A DNA stretch of 7,540 nucleotides from an uncultured Selenomonadaceae bacterium (GCA_905233965.1 CAJOFG010000055.1:13935-21474), one strand, 5' to 3'; positions 1-5,746 are shown, numbered from the stretch's first letter. Made by a program: numbers and translations. The notes: generated from the sequence alone by a model not told the origin.

Positions 1-179
1 AAAAAATTTTTCCCGCCGTTATAATCGGGGTTCCCGTCGGTTTCGTCGGCGCGGCCGACTCGAAGGAAGAACTTGCCGCGCAAAATAAAATTCCCTTCAT
101 CACCGTGAAAGGGACGAAGGGCGGAAGTCCGATTGCCGTTGCCGCATTGAACGCAATTTTATACACATTGAATCGCTGA
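1..179 (+). CDS. cbiC: Precorrin-8X methylmutase (cobalt-precorrin-8 methylmutase), C-terminal part only
   Basis: The gene enters from outside the window, so only the last 58 residues are visible (first complete codon at position 3, TGA at 177-179). The family catalyses the 1,2-methyl shift from C-11 to C-12 that turns (cobalt-)precorrin-8 into hydrogenobyrinate or cobyrinate, a late step in corrin ring synthesis in the cytoplasm. Identification rests on two C-terminal signatures: PVGFVGAADSKEEL, and GTKGGSPIAVAALNAIL close to the end. Both are typical of CbiC/CobH. The catalytic histidine lies in the N-terminal part and cannot be checked. Other cobalamin genes probably lie upstream of the window (inference from usual gene order). 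The cobH name would apply in the aerobic pathway; cbiC is preferred for a presumed anaerobe. Confidence 0.88.
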   Translation, partial: KIFPAVIIGVPVGFVGAADSKEELAAQNKIPFITVKGTKGGSPIAVAALNAILYTLNR

Positions 180-194
180 ACAAATAAAGGTAAT

Positions 195-297
195 GCCGCC
201 GCTCACGGATGAGCGGCAGTGAGCGTAAGCAACGTGATGTTGCTTCAGCGAACGAGTTTTCTTTGGTTACTTTCTTTGTCGGCACAAAGAAAGTAAC
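195..297. repeat. Structured intergenic element with three consecutive hairpins
   Basis: Between the convergent cbiC and radical SAM genes lie three inverted repeats in a row. The first is gccgctc/gagcggc (198-204 with 211-217, 6-nt loop). The second is aagcaac/gttgctt (227-233 with 239-245, 5-nt loop). The third is a perfect 14-bp stem, gttactttctttgt/acaaagaaagtaac (266-279 with 284-297), with a cggc loop. A direct repeat, tttctttg, occurs at 258-265 and 271-278. The third hairpin begins 6 bases past the radical SAM stop codon and may help end both convergent transcripts. Neither side has a proper run of T, so it is not a textbook terminator. The wording resembles dispersed intergenic repeats known from several bacterial genomes, but that recollection is unchecked. 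Confidence 0.6.
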
Positions 298-303
298 ATT
301 AAA

Positions 304-2010
304 TTAAAAATTGAAAATTTTTTGGTTGCAAACACCGCAACGCTTGCACTCGTCGAAACAAGGCGGAGTAAATTTTTGTTGCTCCGCTTTTTTTAATTCC
401 TCCGACAAATATTTTTTCGTAAATCCTCTGTCTATCGCGTCCCAAGCAAAAATTTCTTCCTCCGACCTTTCGCGACTCAAATAAAAATTTTCGTCAATGC
501 CGGAAGTTTTGAGAAGTTGCAAAAATTTTTGCGGTGAATCCGACTCCGCGACAAGTCCGGCAAGTCGTCTGTCACCGCGTGCCAAAATTGCCTGGACTTT
601 CGCCGACTTCAACGACTCCGAAATTATTTCGACACCGGGCTGAGATTTTAAATTGCTCCGCAAAATTTTTAACGCCGCGTTCAAATATTTTTTGTCCGCG
701 AAGGACGCACGCTCGAACGGGGTACACGGTTTCGGAATGAACGGATTGACGCTCAAAGTTATTTTTCCGCCGGCGTGAAATTTTTTCAGCCGCAAGACCA
801 ATCCGGAAATTTCTTCCACGTCCTCCAAAGTTTCAAACGGCAAGCCAATCATGAAGTAGAGTTTGAAATTTTTTATTCCCGCGTCCAAACCGAGTTGCAC
901 CGCCGAAAAAATATTTTCCTCCGTTATCGACTTGTTGATTATCCGGCGCATTTTTTCACTGCCGGCTTCCGGTGCTATCGTCAAAGTTTTTAATCCGCTA
1001 TTCGCCAATGTTTGAACCAATTCCGGCGTGACCGAATCGGCACGGAAAGACGCAACCGACATGGGAAGTCCCGCGTCCGAAATATATTTGCAAAGTGCGT
1101 TAATCTCCGGGTAGTCGGAAACAGCCGCGCCCATCAATCCGATTTTTTTCCCGAACTTTTTCGCCGCATCGACTTCGGATTTCAAAACTTCAAGCGAACG
1201 ATTTCGCGGACGACGAAAACAATATCCCGCCATGCAAAAGCGACAGTGCCGACCGCAACCCCGCGCCGTTTCAATCAGGTACATATTAAATTCCGTTTCG
1301 TCGGTGATGATGACCGAATGAGCCGGGAAGTCGTCGAGATTTTCAACGTATTGCCGGGAAACTTTTTTCGGCGCGACAATTTTTTCAATCGTCCCGTCCG
1401 GCTTGTAAACATGTTCAAAAAGTGAGGGAACGTAAATTCCGGGAACGTCGGAAATTTTTTCGACAATTTCCCGGCGCGAAAAATTTTTCATCGCGGTCAG
1501 AACGTCGAACAGTTGCGGCAAAATTACTTCGCCCTCACCGATAACGAAGGCATCAAAAATTTCTGAGAGCGGCTCCGGATTGAACGTCGCGCAAGGTCCT
1601 CCGGCAATGACGAGCGGATCAAAATTTGTCCGTTCACTTGCACGGATTTTAATTTTCCCGCGCCGCAAAATTTTTACGACGTTGAAATAATCCTGCTCGA
1701 ACGAAATTGCAAAACCGATGACGGAAAATTTGTTGAGCGGCGTTTGCGTTTCCAAACTCAAAATTTGCGCGTCCGTCCGTTCGAGTTCCGCCAAAGTTTT
1801 CGGCTCCGGCAAAAAAAATCTTTCGCACGAAATATCCGGGCGCGAATTTAAAAGTCCGTAAATTATGTGTATGCCCAAATTCGACATTCCGACCCGGTAA
1901 GAGTTCGGATATATCAGCGCAAACCGCAAGCGTCCTCCGGCATCGTGTACAATGCTGCCGGACTCTTTCGACAAAATTTTTTTCAATTCCGCCGTCTGTT
2001 TCCACGTCAT
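304..2010 (-). CDS. Radical SAM protein with B12-binding-like N-terminal region (TIGR03960-like)
   Basis: A 568-residue radical SAM protein whose substrate I cannot name. The N-terminal 200 residues (LRFALIYPNSYRVGMSNLG, then a VIAGGP segment and IGEGE) resemble the cobalamin-binding-like domain of this family, without an obvious DxHxxG motif. The radical SAM core follows: Cys252-x3-Cys256-x2-Cys259 in ARGCGRHCRFC for the 4Fe-4S cluster, and downstream APEAGSEKMRR and YFMIGLPFET typical of the fold. The C-terminus ends in a second cysteine set, Cys551-x3-Cys555-x2-Cys558-x2-Cys561 (PPCFDECKRCGVC), as remembered for TIGR03960 proteins. I chose ATG at 2010, which has GGGGA five bases upstream. 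The TTG at 2022 gives four more residues but has no ribosome binding site. It lies downstream of rodZ across a terminator hairpin. Confidence 0.85.
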   Translation of the reverse strand: MTWKQTAELKKILSKESGSIVHDAGGRLRFALIYPNSYRVGMSNLGIHIIYGLLNSRPDISCERFFLPEPKTLAELERTDAQILSLETQTPLNKFSVIGFAISFEQDYFNVVKILRRGKIKIRASERTNFDPLVIAGGPCATFNPEPLSEIFDAFVIGEGEVILPQLFDVLTAMKNFSRREIVEKISDVPGIYVPSLFEHVYKPDGTIEKIVAPKKVSRQYVENLDDFPAHSVIITDETEFNMYLIETARGCGRHCRFCMAGYCFRRPRNRSLEVLKSEVDAAKKFGKKIGLMGAAVSDYPEINALCKYISDAGLPMSVASFRADSVTPELVQTLANSGLKTLTIAPEAGSEKMRRIINKSITEENIFSAVQLGLDAGIKNFKLYFMIGLPFETLEDVEEISGLVLRLKKFHAGGKITLSVNPFIPKPCTPFERASFADKKYLNAALKILRSNLKSQPGVEIISESLKSAKVQAILARGDRRLAGLVAESDSPQKFLQLLKTSGIDENFYLSRERSEEEIFAWDAIDRGFTKKYLSEELKKAEQQKFTPPCFDECKRCGVCNQKIFNF

Positions 2011-2022
2011 AAAAATCCCCAA

Positions 2023-2046
2023 TCAAAAAGCGGACACAACGTCCGC
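2023..2046 (-). terminator. Intrinsic terminator or attenuator between rodZ and the radical SAM gene
   Basis: Read on the minus strand, GCGGAC (2046-2041), a GTTGT loop, GTCCGC (2035-2030) and then TTTTTG form a 6-bp all-Watson-Crick stem followed by five T. It sits 32 bases past the rodZ stop and only about 15 bases before the radical SAM start codon. There is no room for a promoter after it, so the downstream gene must be reached by readthrough or from a promoter further upstream. Confidence 0.65.
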
Positions 2047-2077
2047 CGGAAAAAATATTTTCAAGTTCAGATATAAA

Positions 2078-2911
2078 TTATTTCGTAAAAGTCTTTTCGG
2101 CAATTTCGCCTTCGCGTCCCATAATTCCCATGTTCTGCCCGTTCATGGTAATTTCCGCCGCACCGGCATTTCCGACACGAATATTTACCGCGTTGTTGCC
2201 CTGCCAGTTGAGAGTTTCGCCGGCGTTCGCGATGCCTTCGTAAACAACCGCGCCGTCAACCGTTGCACGAATCCAACACGGAGCGGAAAATTTTGCTTGA
2301 ATACCCACTCCGGGAACCGCCGCAGATGCCGGAGCGCCGCCGGAATTTTTATCTGCAGTCGTCGTTGCGACAACTTGATTTTCCGGAATTTTTTCCGGCT
2401 CCGGATTGTCAGCCGGCTCATTCACTTCGGCAGTTTGCGCGACGTTAATATCGACATTCGCGACCGCGTCCGAACCGAGTACGAAGTAGAAAAATCCGCC
2501 GACCAAAACGACGACCGCAAAAATTGCCGCCGCGATAAATTTGCTTGAGCCGCCGGACTCACGATTTTCTTCACGCCGTCGAGTTATTTTGACGTTCGTT
2601 TCCGGAAGTTCGGTAACTCTGACAACACCGGATTTTTTTTCTTCAACCGGTTTCGTTTCGGCATTTTCGCCGCCCGGAATTTCCGGAGCAATTTCCGCCG
2701 CAAATTGTGCCAGCAAATTCTCCGCGTCCAAGCCCAAGAAGTTTGCATAATTTTTCAAAAAACCTCTGGCGTAAACTTCACCGGGCAATTTTGAAAAATC
2801 CCCGCTCTCCAACGCCTCTATGTAAGCCGAGCGAATACTCGTACCCTCTTCGATGTCTTTAACGGTCAAATTTTTTCGCTCGCGTTCCCTGCGTAAAATT
2901 TCACCCGTCAC
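2078..2911 (-). CDS. rodZ: RodZ-like cell-shape protein: helix-turn-helix, transmembrane helix, DUF4115
   Basis: A 277-residue bitopic membrane protein. Residues about 2-70 form a helix-turn-helix domain of the HTH_25 type (GEILRRERERKNLTVKDIEE, then GDFSKLPGEVYARGFLKNYA). A basic stretch, RRR at 111-113, precedes a single transmembrane helix at about 125-146. A Pro/Glu/Ala-rich linker leads to an extracytoplasmic DUF4115-like domain at about 205-272 (CWIRATVDG, GETLNWQG). This order is diagnostic of RodZ, which links MreB filaments to the wall-synthesis machinery and helps set cell shape. I chose GTG at 2911, because AAAGGGGGTG lies just upstream (about 2918-2927) and a TATAAT box begins at 2941. 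Longer readings up to 3040 would translate through this promoter and are rejected. Divergent from rnj; the radical SAM gene lies downstream. Confidence 0.9.
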   Translation of the reverse strand: MTGEILRRERERKNLTVKDIEEGTSIRSAYIEALESGDFSKLPGEVYARGFLKNYANFLGLDAENLLAQFAAEIAPEIPGGENAETKPVEEKKSGVVRVTELPETNVKITRRREENRESGGSSKFIAAAIFAVVVLVGGFFYFVLGSDAVANVDINVAQTAEVNEPADNPEPEKIPENQVVATTTADKNSGGAPASAAVPGVGIQAKFSAPCWIRATVDGAVVYEGIANAGETLNWQGNNAVNIRVGNAGAAEITMNGQNMGIMGREGEIAEKTFTK

Positions 2912-2935
2912 GGGAAACACCCCCTTTAAGTGCGA

Positions 2936-2964
2936 ATTATACACAAGCGTTTCGATAAAAGCAA
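2936..2964 (-). promoter_or_regulatory. Promoter of rodZ
   Basis: On the minus strand a -35-like TTGCTT (2964-2959) is separated by exactly 17 bases from a perfect -10 TATAAT (2941-2936). Transcription would start near 2929, only a couple of bases before the Shine-Dalgarno run, giving a very short leader of about 18 nt. The -35 matches only in its TTG. Confidence 0.65.
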
Positions 2965-3040
2965 CTTTTTTTAAAATGTGGAAAAATTCCGTTAAAAAAA
3001 CTTTTTCCGGCAAATGTGCAACAAAAAATTTTATCGCCAC

Positions 3041-3069
3041 TTCCGGTTTAAATCTTTTTGTGCTACAAT
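3041..3069 (+). promoter_or_regulatory. Probable promoter of the RNase J gene
   Basis: TACAAT at 3064-3069 matches the -10 consensus in five of six positions. A weak -35-like TTCCGG lies 17 bases upstream (3041-3046). Transcription would start near 3076, leaving an approximately 70-nt AT-rich leader before the start codon. The -35 is poor, so the assignment rests mainly on the -10 and on position. Confidence 0.45.
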
Positions 3070-3131
3070 CGTTGCAAGTGAAATGTTCGGAAAAAATTTT
3101 TTTTATTTTGGAAGAAATTTTTTTAATTTTT

Positions 3132-3150
3132 GGAGGTGTAATTTTTTTTG
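3132..3150 (+). promoter_or_regulatory. Ribosome binding site deciding a TTG start for RNase J
   Basis: GGAGGTG (3132-3138), nine bases before TTG at 3148-3150, fixes an uncommon TTG start. The first ATG in the neighbourhood (3155) is in another frame, and the TTG reading leads directly into the conserved N-terminus (LQIIPLGGLGEIGKNM). Confidence 0.85.
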
Positions 3151-4203
3151 AGAAATGAATCTAAACCGGAGCAAAAACTTCAAATAATTCCTTTGGGCGG
3201 TCTGGGTGAAATCGGAAAAAATATGACGGTAATTCGTTACGGGGACGAAATGATTGTTATTGACGCGGGGCTGATGTTTCCGGAAAATGATATGCTCGGC
3301 GTTGACTTGGTCATTCCGGATTTTTCTTACCTGATTGAAAATCAAGAATGTTTGAAAGCGATTGTCCTGACGCACGGACACGAAGATCATATCGGCGGCT
3401 TGCCTTACGTTTTGAAAAAAATTTCCGTGCCTGTCTACGGGACGCGGTTGACGCTCGGAATTTTGGAAGGGCGACTTGCCGAAAACGGTGTGGACTCCGG
3501 AAATTTGCATCCCGTTTCGCCGGGAGAAATTATTTCGCTCGGTTGTTTCAGCGTGTGCTTTATCCGGGTCAATCATTCGATTCCGGATTCCGTCGGACTT
3601 TCGATAAGGACTCCGGTCGGAATGATTGTTCACACCGGCGATTTTAAATTCGATTATACGCCGATTGACGGGAAAATGGCGGATTTCAAAAAATTTTCCG
3701 AATTGGGAAATAAAGGCGTTCTTGTCATGCTTGCCGACTCAACAAATTCGGAACGCGAAGGTCACACGCCCAGCGAAAAATCCGTCGGCGTTGCTTTCAA
3801 CCGGGAATTTCAAAATGCTCCGGGCAGAATTATCGTTGCAACTTTTTCGTCGAACGTCCACAGGATTCAGCAGGTTATCGACACGGCTGTCAGGTATCGC
3901 CGGCGCGTTGCGATTCTCGGTCGGAGTATGCAAAACGTCGTAAATATTTCTCGCGAACTCGGTTACATTCACGCGCCCGAAGGGGTGATAATCGACATTG
4001 AGGAAATTTACAATTACCCGGCTGAAAAAATTGTCATCATCACGACGGGCAGTCAGGGCGAACCGATGAGCGCGTTGACCAGAATGGCGATGTCGGATCA
4101 CCGGCTTGTCGATATTCTTCAGGGCGACACGGTTATAATTTCCGCGACGAAAAAGTCGTCGCAAAGACCGTCGATAATCTTCTGCGGCTCGGCGCGAACG
4201 TGA
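3148..4203 (+). CDS. rnj: RNase J N-terminal fragment: beta-lactamase part and beta-CASP domain
   Basis: This frame gives 351 residues, of which the first 334 are true RNase J sequence and the last 17 (starting KKSSQRPS) are out-of-frame. Metal ligands are all present in this part: His76, His78, Asp80 and His81 in THGHEDHIGG, His143 in VNHSIPDS, and Asp165 in HTGDFKFD. The beta-CASP segment follows (ATFSSNVHRIQQ at about 231-242, ITTGSQGEPMSAL at about 298-310). It lacks the HVSGHA motif, the last zinc-binding histidine and the C-terminal dimerisation region, so it should be inactive alone. The TGA at 4201-4203 ends it. Confidence 0.75.
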   Translation: MRNESKPEQKLQIIPLGGLGEIGKNMTVIRYGDEMIVIDAGLMFPENDMLGVDLVIPDFSYLIENQECLKAIVLTHGHEDHIGGLPYVLKKISVPVYGTRLTLGILEGRLAENGVDSGNLHPVSPGEIISLGCFSVCFIRVNHSIPDSVGLSIRTPVGMIVHTGDFKFDYTPIDGKMADFKKFSELGNKGVLVMLADSTNSEREGHTPSEKSVGVAFNREFQNAPGRIIVATFSSNVHRIQQVIDTAVRYRRRVAILGRSMQNVVNISRELGYIHAPEGVIIDIEEIYNYPAEKIVIITTGSQGEPMSALTRMAMSDHRLVDILQGDTVIISATKKSSQRPSIIFCGSART

Positions 4204-4808
4204 TTTACGGGCGCGAAGCCGGGATTCACGTTTCCGGTCACGCTTCGCGGGAAGAATTGAAACTCATGCACAATTTGATTCGTCCGAAATTTTTTATCCC
4301 GGTTCACGGCGAACTTCATCACCTGCACGCACACGCCCGGCTTGCCGAAGAACTCGGCATGGCGAAGGAAAGAATTTTCATCGGGGAGAACGGATTTATT
4401 TTTGAGTTTACACGCGATCGCGGAAAAATTGTCGGGCGGCTCATGAATGCCGGCGCGGTCATGGTTGACGGTCTGGGCGTTGGAGATGTCGGCAACATTG
4501 TTTTGAGAGATCGCCGGCAATTGTCGCAGGACGGAATTTTAATCGTCGTCATCACGATAAGCCGGGAGACCGGAAAACTTATCGCCGGTCCGGATATTGT
4601 TTCGCGCGGTTTCGTTTACGTTCGCGAGGCTGAAGAATTGATGGTCGAGGCGCGCAACAGAGTTTATCAGTCGATTAAGCGTTGCCTTGAAGAAAAAAAT
4701 TACGATTGGGCGACGTTGAAAGTTACCGTTAAAGATGCGCTGGACAAATACCTTTTCGAGCAAACGAGAAGGCGACCGATGATTTTGCCGATTATTACCG
4801 AATGTTAA
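4200..4808 (+). CDS. rnj: RNase J C-terminal fragment
   Basis: The second frame could be translated from GTG at 4200, which overlaps the stop of the N-terminal fragment as GTGA, but no Shine-Dalgarno site precedes it. The homologous frame is in fact open from 4149, where conserved sequence begins. The 202 residues contain GIHVSGHAS (residues 9-17; beta-CASP phosphate-binding histidine motif), FIPVHGE (His36, the remaining zinc ligand, corresponding to about His392 of the restored protein), the GDVGNIVLRDR linker, the ITISRETGKLIAGPDIVSRG segment, and a normal C-terminus (MILPIITEC). No further damage is seen, so the break looks recent or artefactual. A separate functional protein is unlikely. 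Confidence 0.6.
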   Translation: MIYGREAGIHVSGHASREELKLMHNLIRPKFFIPVHGELHHLHAHARLAEELGMAKERIFIGENGFIFEFTRDRGKIVGRLMNAGAVMVDGLGVGDVGNIVLRDRRQLSQDGILIVVITISRETGKLIAGPDIVSRGFVYVREAEELMVEARNRVYQSIKRCLEEKNYDWATLKVTVKDALDKYLFEQTRRRPMILPIITEC

Positions 4809-4811
4809 AGT

Positions 4812-4847
4812 AAAAAAAATTCCGGCGAAAAAAATTTTCTTGCCGGA
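4812..4847 (-). terminator. Convergent terminator between rnj and the acetyltransferase gene
   Basis: Arms tccggc (4821-4826) and gccgga (4842-4847) pair, extended inward by A/T pairing around a small bulge. On the minus strand the hairpin is followed by a run of eight T (A's at 4812-4819), a proper intrinsic terminator for the acetyltransferase gene. On the plus strand the downstream sequence gagaaaacaaatttt is a weaker tail, so rnj may use it less efficiently. Confidence 0.7.
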
Positions 4848-4858
4848 GAAAACAAATT

Positions 4859-5416
4859 TTAAATTTCACGAATAACTTTGCAAGGATTCCCGAAAGCCAA
4901 AACTCCTTCGGGAATATTTTTATTTACCAAAGATTTCGCGCCGATAACCGAATTGCTCCCGATTTTAACGCCGGGCATAATCGTAACGCCGCCGCCGAAC
5001 CAAACATTGTCGCCGACTTCAATCGGCTTTGCAATTTCAAATCCGGCGTTTCTCTTTTCGACTTCGAGCGGGTGAATGGCGGTGTAAAATCCGCAGTCAG
5101 GTCCGACGAAACATTTTTTGCCGAAAGAAATTTTCGCGCAGTCCATGAGGTAAACATTGTGGTTGAAAAAACTTCCCGCGCCGATTGAAATGTTGTAACC
5201 GTAATCGACCATGAACGGCGATAAAATTTCAACTTCCTCCGCGTTGACGTTCGGCAAAATTTTTTTCAAAAGTTCCCGGCGACGTTCCAAGTTTTTCATC
5301 GGCGTCAGATTGAGTTCCAAACAAAAATCTTTTGCTGCGATTCTCTCTTTGTAAAGTTCTTCGTCAAAATTTGCGTCGTACCAAATTCCGGCGAGCATAT
5401 CTTCTTTTGCCGACAT
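4859..5416 (-). CDS. Maltose/galactoside O-acetyltransferase family protein (Maa/LacA/NodL type)
   Basis: A 185-residue hexapeptide-repeat acetyltransferase, a normal length for Maa/LacA. Residues about 5-56 match the short helical N-terminal Mac domain (KEDMLAGIWYDANFDEEL, then LERRRELLKKILPN). From about 65 to 183 runs the left-handed beta-helix (ISIGAGSFFNHNVYLMD, IEVGDNVWFGGGVTIMPG, KIGSNSVIGAKSLVNK), ending in the usual FGNPCKVIREI. His115 in YTAIHPLE matches the family catalytic histidine. Such trimeric cytoplasmic enzymes move acetyl from acetyl-CoA to a sugar hydroxyl; the natural acceptor cannot be told from sequence. ATG at 5416 is chosen because GGAAGGAGTG lies just upstream (about 5425-5434). 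A TTG reading from 5470 would translate through a terminator hairpin and is rejected. No strong promoter is visible. Confidence 0.9.
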   Translation of the reverse strand: MSAKEDMLAGIWYDANFDEELYKERIAAKDFCLELNLTPMKNLERRRELLKKILPNVNAEEVEILSPFMVDYGYNISIGAGSFFNHNVYLMDCAKISFGKKCFVGPDCGFYTAIHPLEVEKRNAGFEIAKPIEVGDNVWFGGGVTIMPGVKIGSNSVIGAKSLVNKNIPEGVLAFGNPCKVIREI

Positions 5417-5440
5417 AATTTTCTCACTCCTTCCGATAAT

Positions 5441-5474
5441 AGAAAAGGGACTGCCGACCGAAGTCGTCAATCCC
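5441..5474 (-). terminator. UUCG-capped terminator hairpin upstream of the acetyltransferase gene
   Basis: On the minus strand, GGGATTGACGAC (5474-5463), a TTCG tetraloop and GTCGGCAGTCCC (5458-5447) pair over 12 positions. One is an A.G mismatch and one a G.U pair. TTTT follows (5446-5443). It stands after the 6S-like RNA and about 27 bases before the acetyltransferase start codon, so it should stop or attenuate transcription coming from the RNA gene. The T run is short. Confidence 0.65.
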
Positions 5475-5478
5475 TCCC

Positions 5479-5669
5479 AAAAAAGGGGTCCGAAATGCCG
5501 GATTCTCCAAATGCCCGTGACCCGCTTTTCGCAGGTGGGTACCCTAAGTTCGGTTTCTGTTACTTATGCTGCGATAATTCTCCATCCGCCGATTCAAAAT
5601 CGGATTCCCTGTATCATATGTAGGTCGGACATTATAAAAGTCCTCGCACACCCCAGACTGTTCCTTCTT
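5479..5669 (-). ncRNA. ssrS: Probable 6S RNA
   Basis: About 191 nt, the usual 6S size, from a predicted start near 5669 to a T6 run ending at 5479. 6S RNA binds the sigma-70/A RNA polymerase holoenzyme by imitating an open promoter. The ends pair as a rod: AAGAAGG (5669-5663) with CCTTTTT (5486-5480), then GTCTG (5658-5654) with CGGAC (5492-5488). Inside, each strand of the expected central bubble carries a small hairpin. One is GGAC/GTCC (5643-5640 with 5630-5627), enclosing TATAAT. The other is ACCTGC/GCGGGT (5536-5531 with 5525-5520) with a GAAAA loop. AGGGTACCCACCT (5545-5533) resembles a segment common in 6S RNAs. A further hairpin, CCGATT/AATCGG, sits at 5603-5589. I recognise it by pattern, not by a covariance search. 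No T-box or known riboswitch motif fits. Confidence 0.68.
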
Positions 5670-5675
5670 TTCGGT

Positions 5676-5704
5676 ATGATAGCACAAAAAAAATTTCGTG
5701 ACAA
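5676..5704 (-). promoter_or_regulatory. Promoter of the 6S-like RNA
   Basis: On the minus strand, TTGTCA (5704-5699; five of six matches to the -35) is followed 17 bases later by TATCAT (5681-5676; five of six matches to the -10). The start would fall near 5669, exactly at the first base of the closing stem. It is one of the two best-formed promoters in the window, in front of a stretch with no open reading frame. Confidence 0.72.
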
Positions 5705-5746
5705 TACTTGACAAATCTTTATTTTTTTGAAAGGGTGCAATTTTTT

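Larger units (their letters stand above)
3148..4808 (+). pseudogene. rnj: Ribonuclease J gene, interrupted by a frameshifting deletion at about 4147-4149
   Basis: The locus encodes a complete RNase J (5'-to-3' exonuclease and endonuclease, metallo-beta-lactamase plus beta-CASP fold, central in Bacillota mRNA turnover), but in two frames. The first frame runs correctly to ISAT (Thr334). The second resumes with EKVVAKTVDNLLRLGAN at 4149. The family normally reads ISATPIPGNEK here, so PIPGN plus one base is missing, a 16-base loss. With it restored the protein would be about 558 residues, close to the usual 555. The trinucleotide ACG at the join fits a short-repeat deletion. As written, the gene cannot give an intact enzyme. 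The alternatives are an assembly fault, a real mutation with a paralogue elsewhere, or frameshifting. Confidence 0.85.

Noticed and set aside
100..285. Minus-strand open frame of 61 codons
   Set aside because: It overlaps the cbiC 3' end antisense and runs through the triple-hairpin repeat; no ribosome site and no coding character.
1012..1425. Plus-strand open frame of 137 codons inside the radical SAM gene
   Set aside because: Antisense shadow of a well-conserved protein; Arg/Phe-rich composition and no ribosome site.
1952..2548. Plus-strand open frame of 198 codons across rodZ and the radical SAM start
   Set aside because: Antisense shadow running over the rodZ coding region and the terminator; low-complexity Arg/Asn/Phe composition.
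2912..3040. N-terminal extension of RodZ by 43 residues
   Set aside because: It would translate through the TATAAT promoter and the Shine-Dalgarno site; homology begins at the GTG at 2911.
5470..5680. T-box leader or metabolite riboswitch for the acetyltransferase gene
   Set aside because: No AGGGTGGTACCGCG-like T-box sequence and no core motif of the SAM, TPP, FMN, cobalamin or lysine classes; paired ends, length and hairpins fit 6S RNA better.
5708..5713. Perfect TTGACA as a -35 box for queE
   Set aside because: The correctly spaced -10 position would be aagggt at 5731-5736, which is the ribosome binding site; no usable -10 exists there.
5682..5746. preQ1 riboswitch before queE
   Set aside because: The leader is short, AT-rich and lacks the C-rich loop and A-rich tail of the preQ1-I aptamer.
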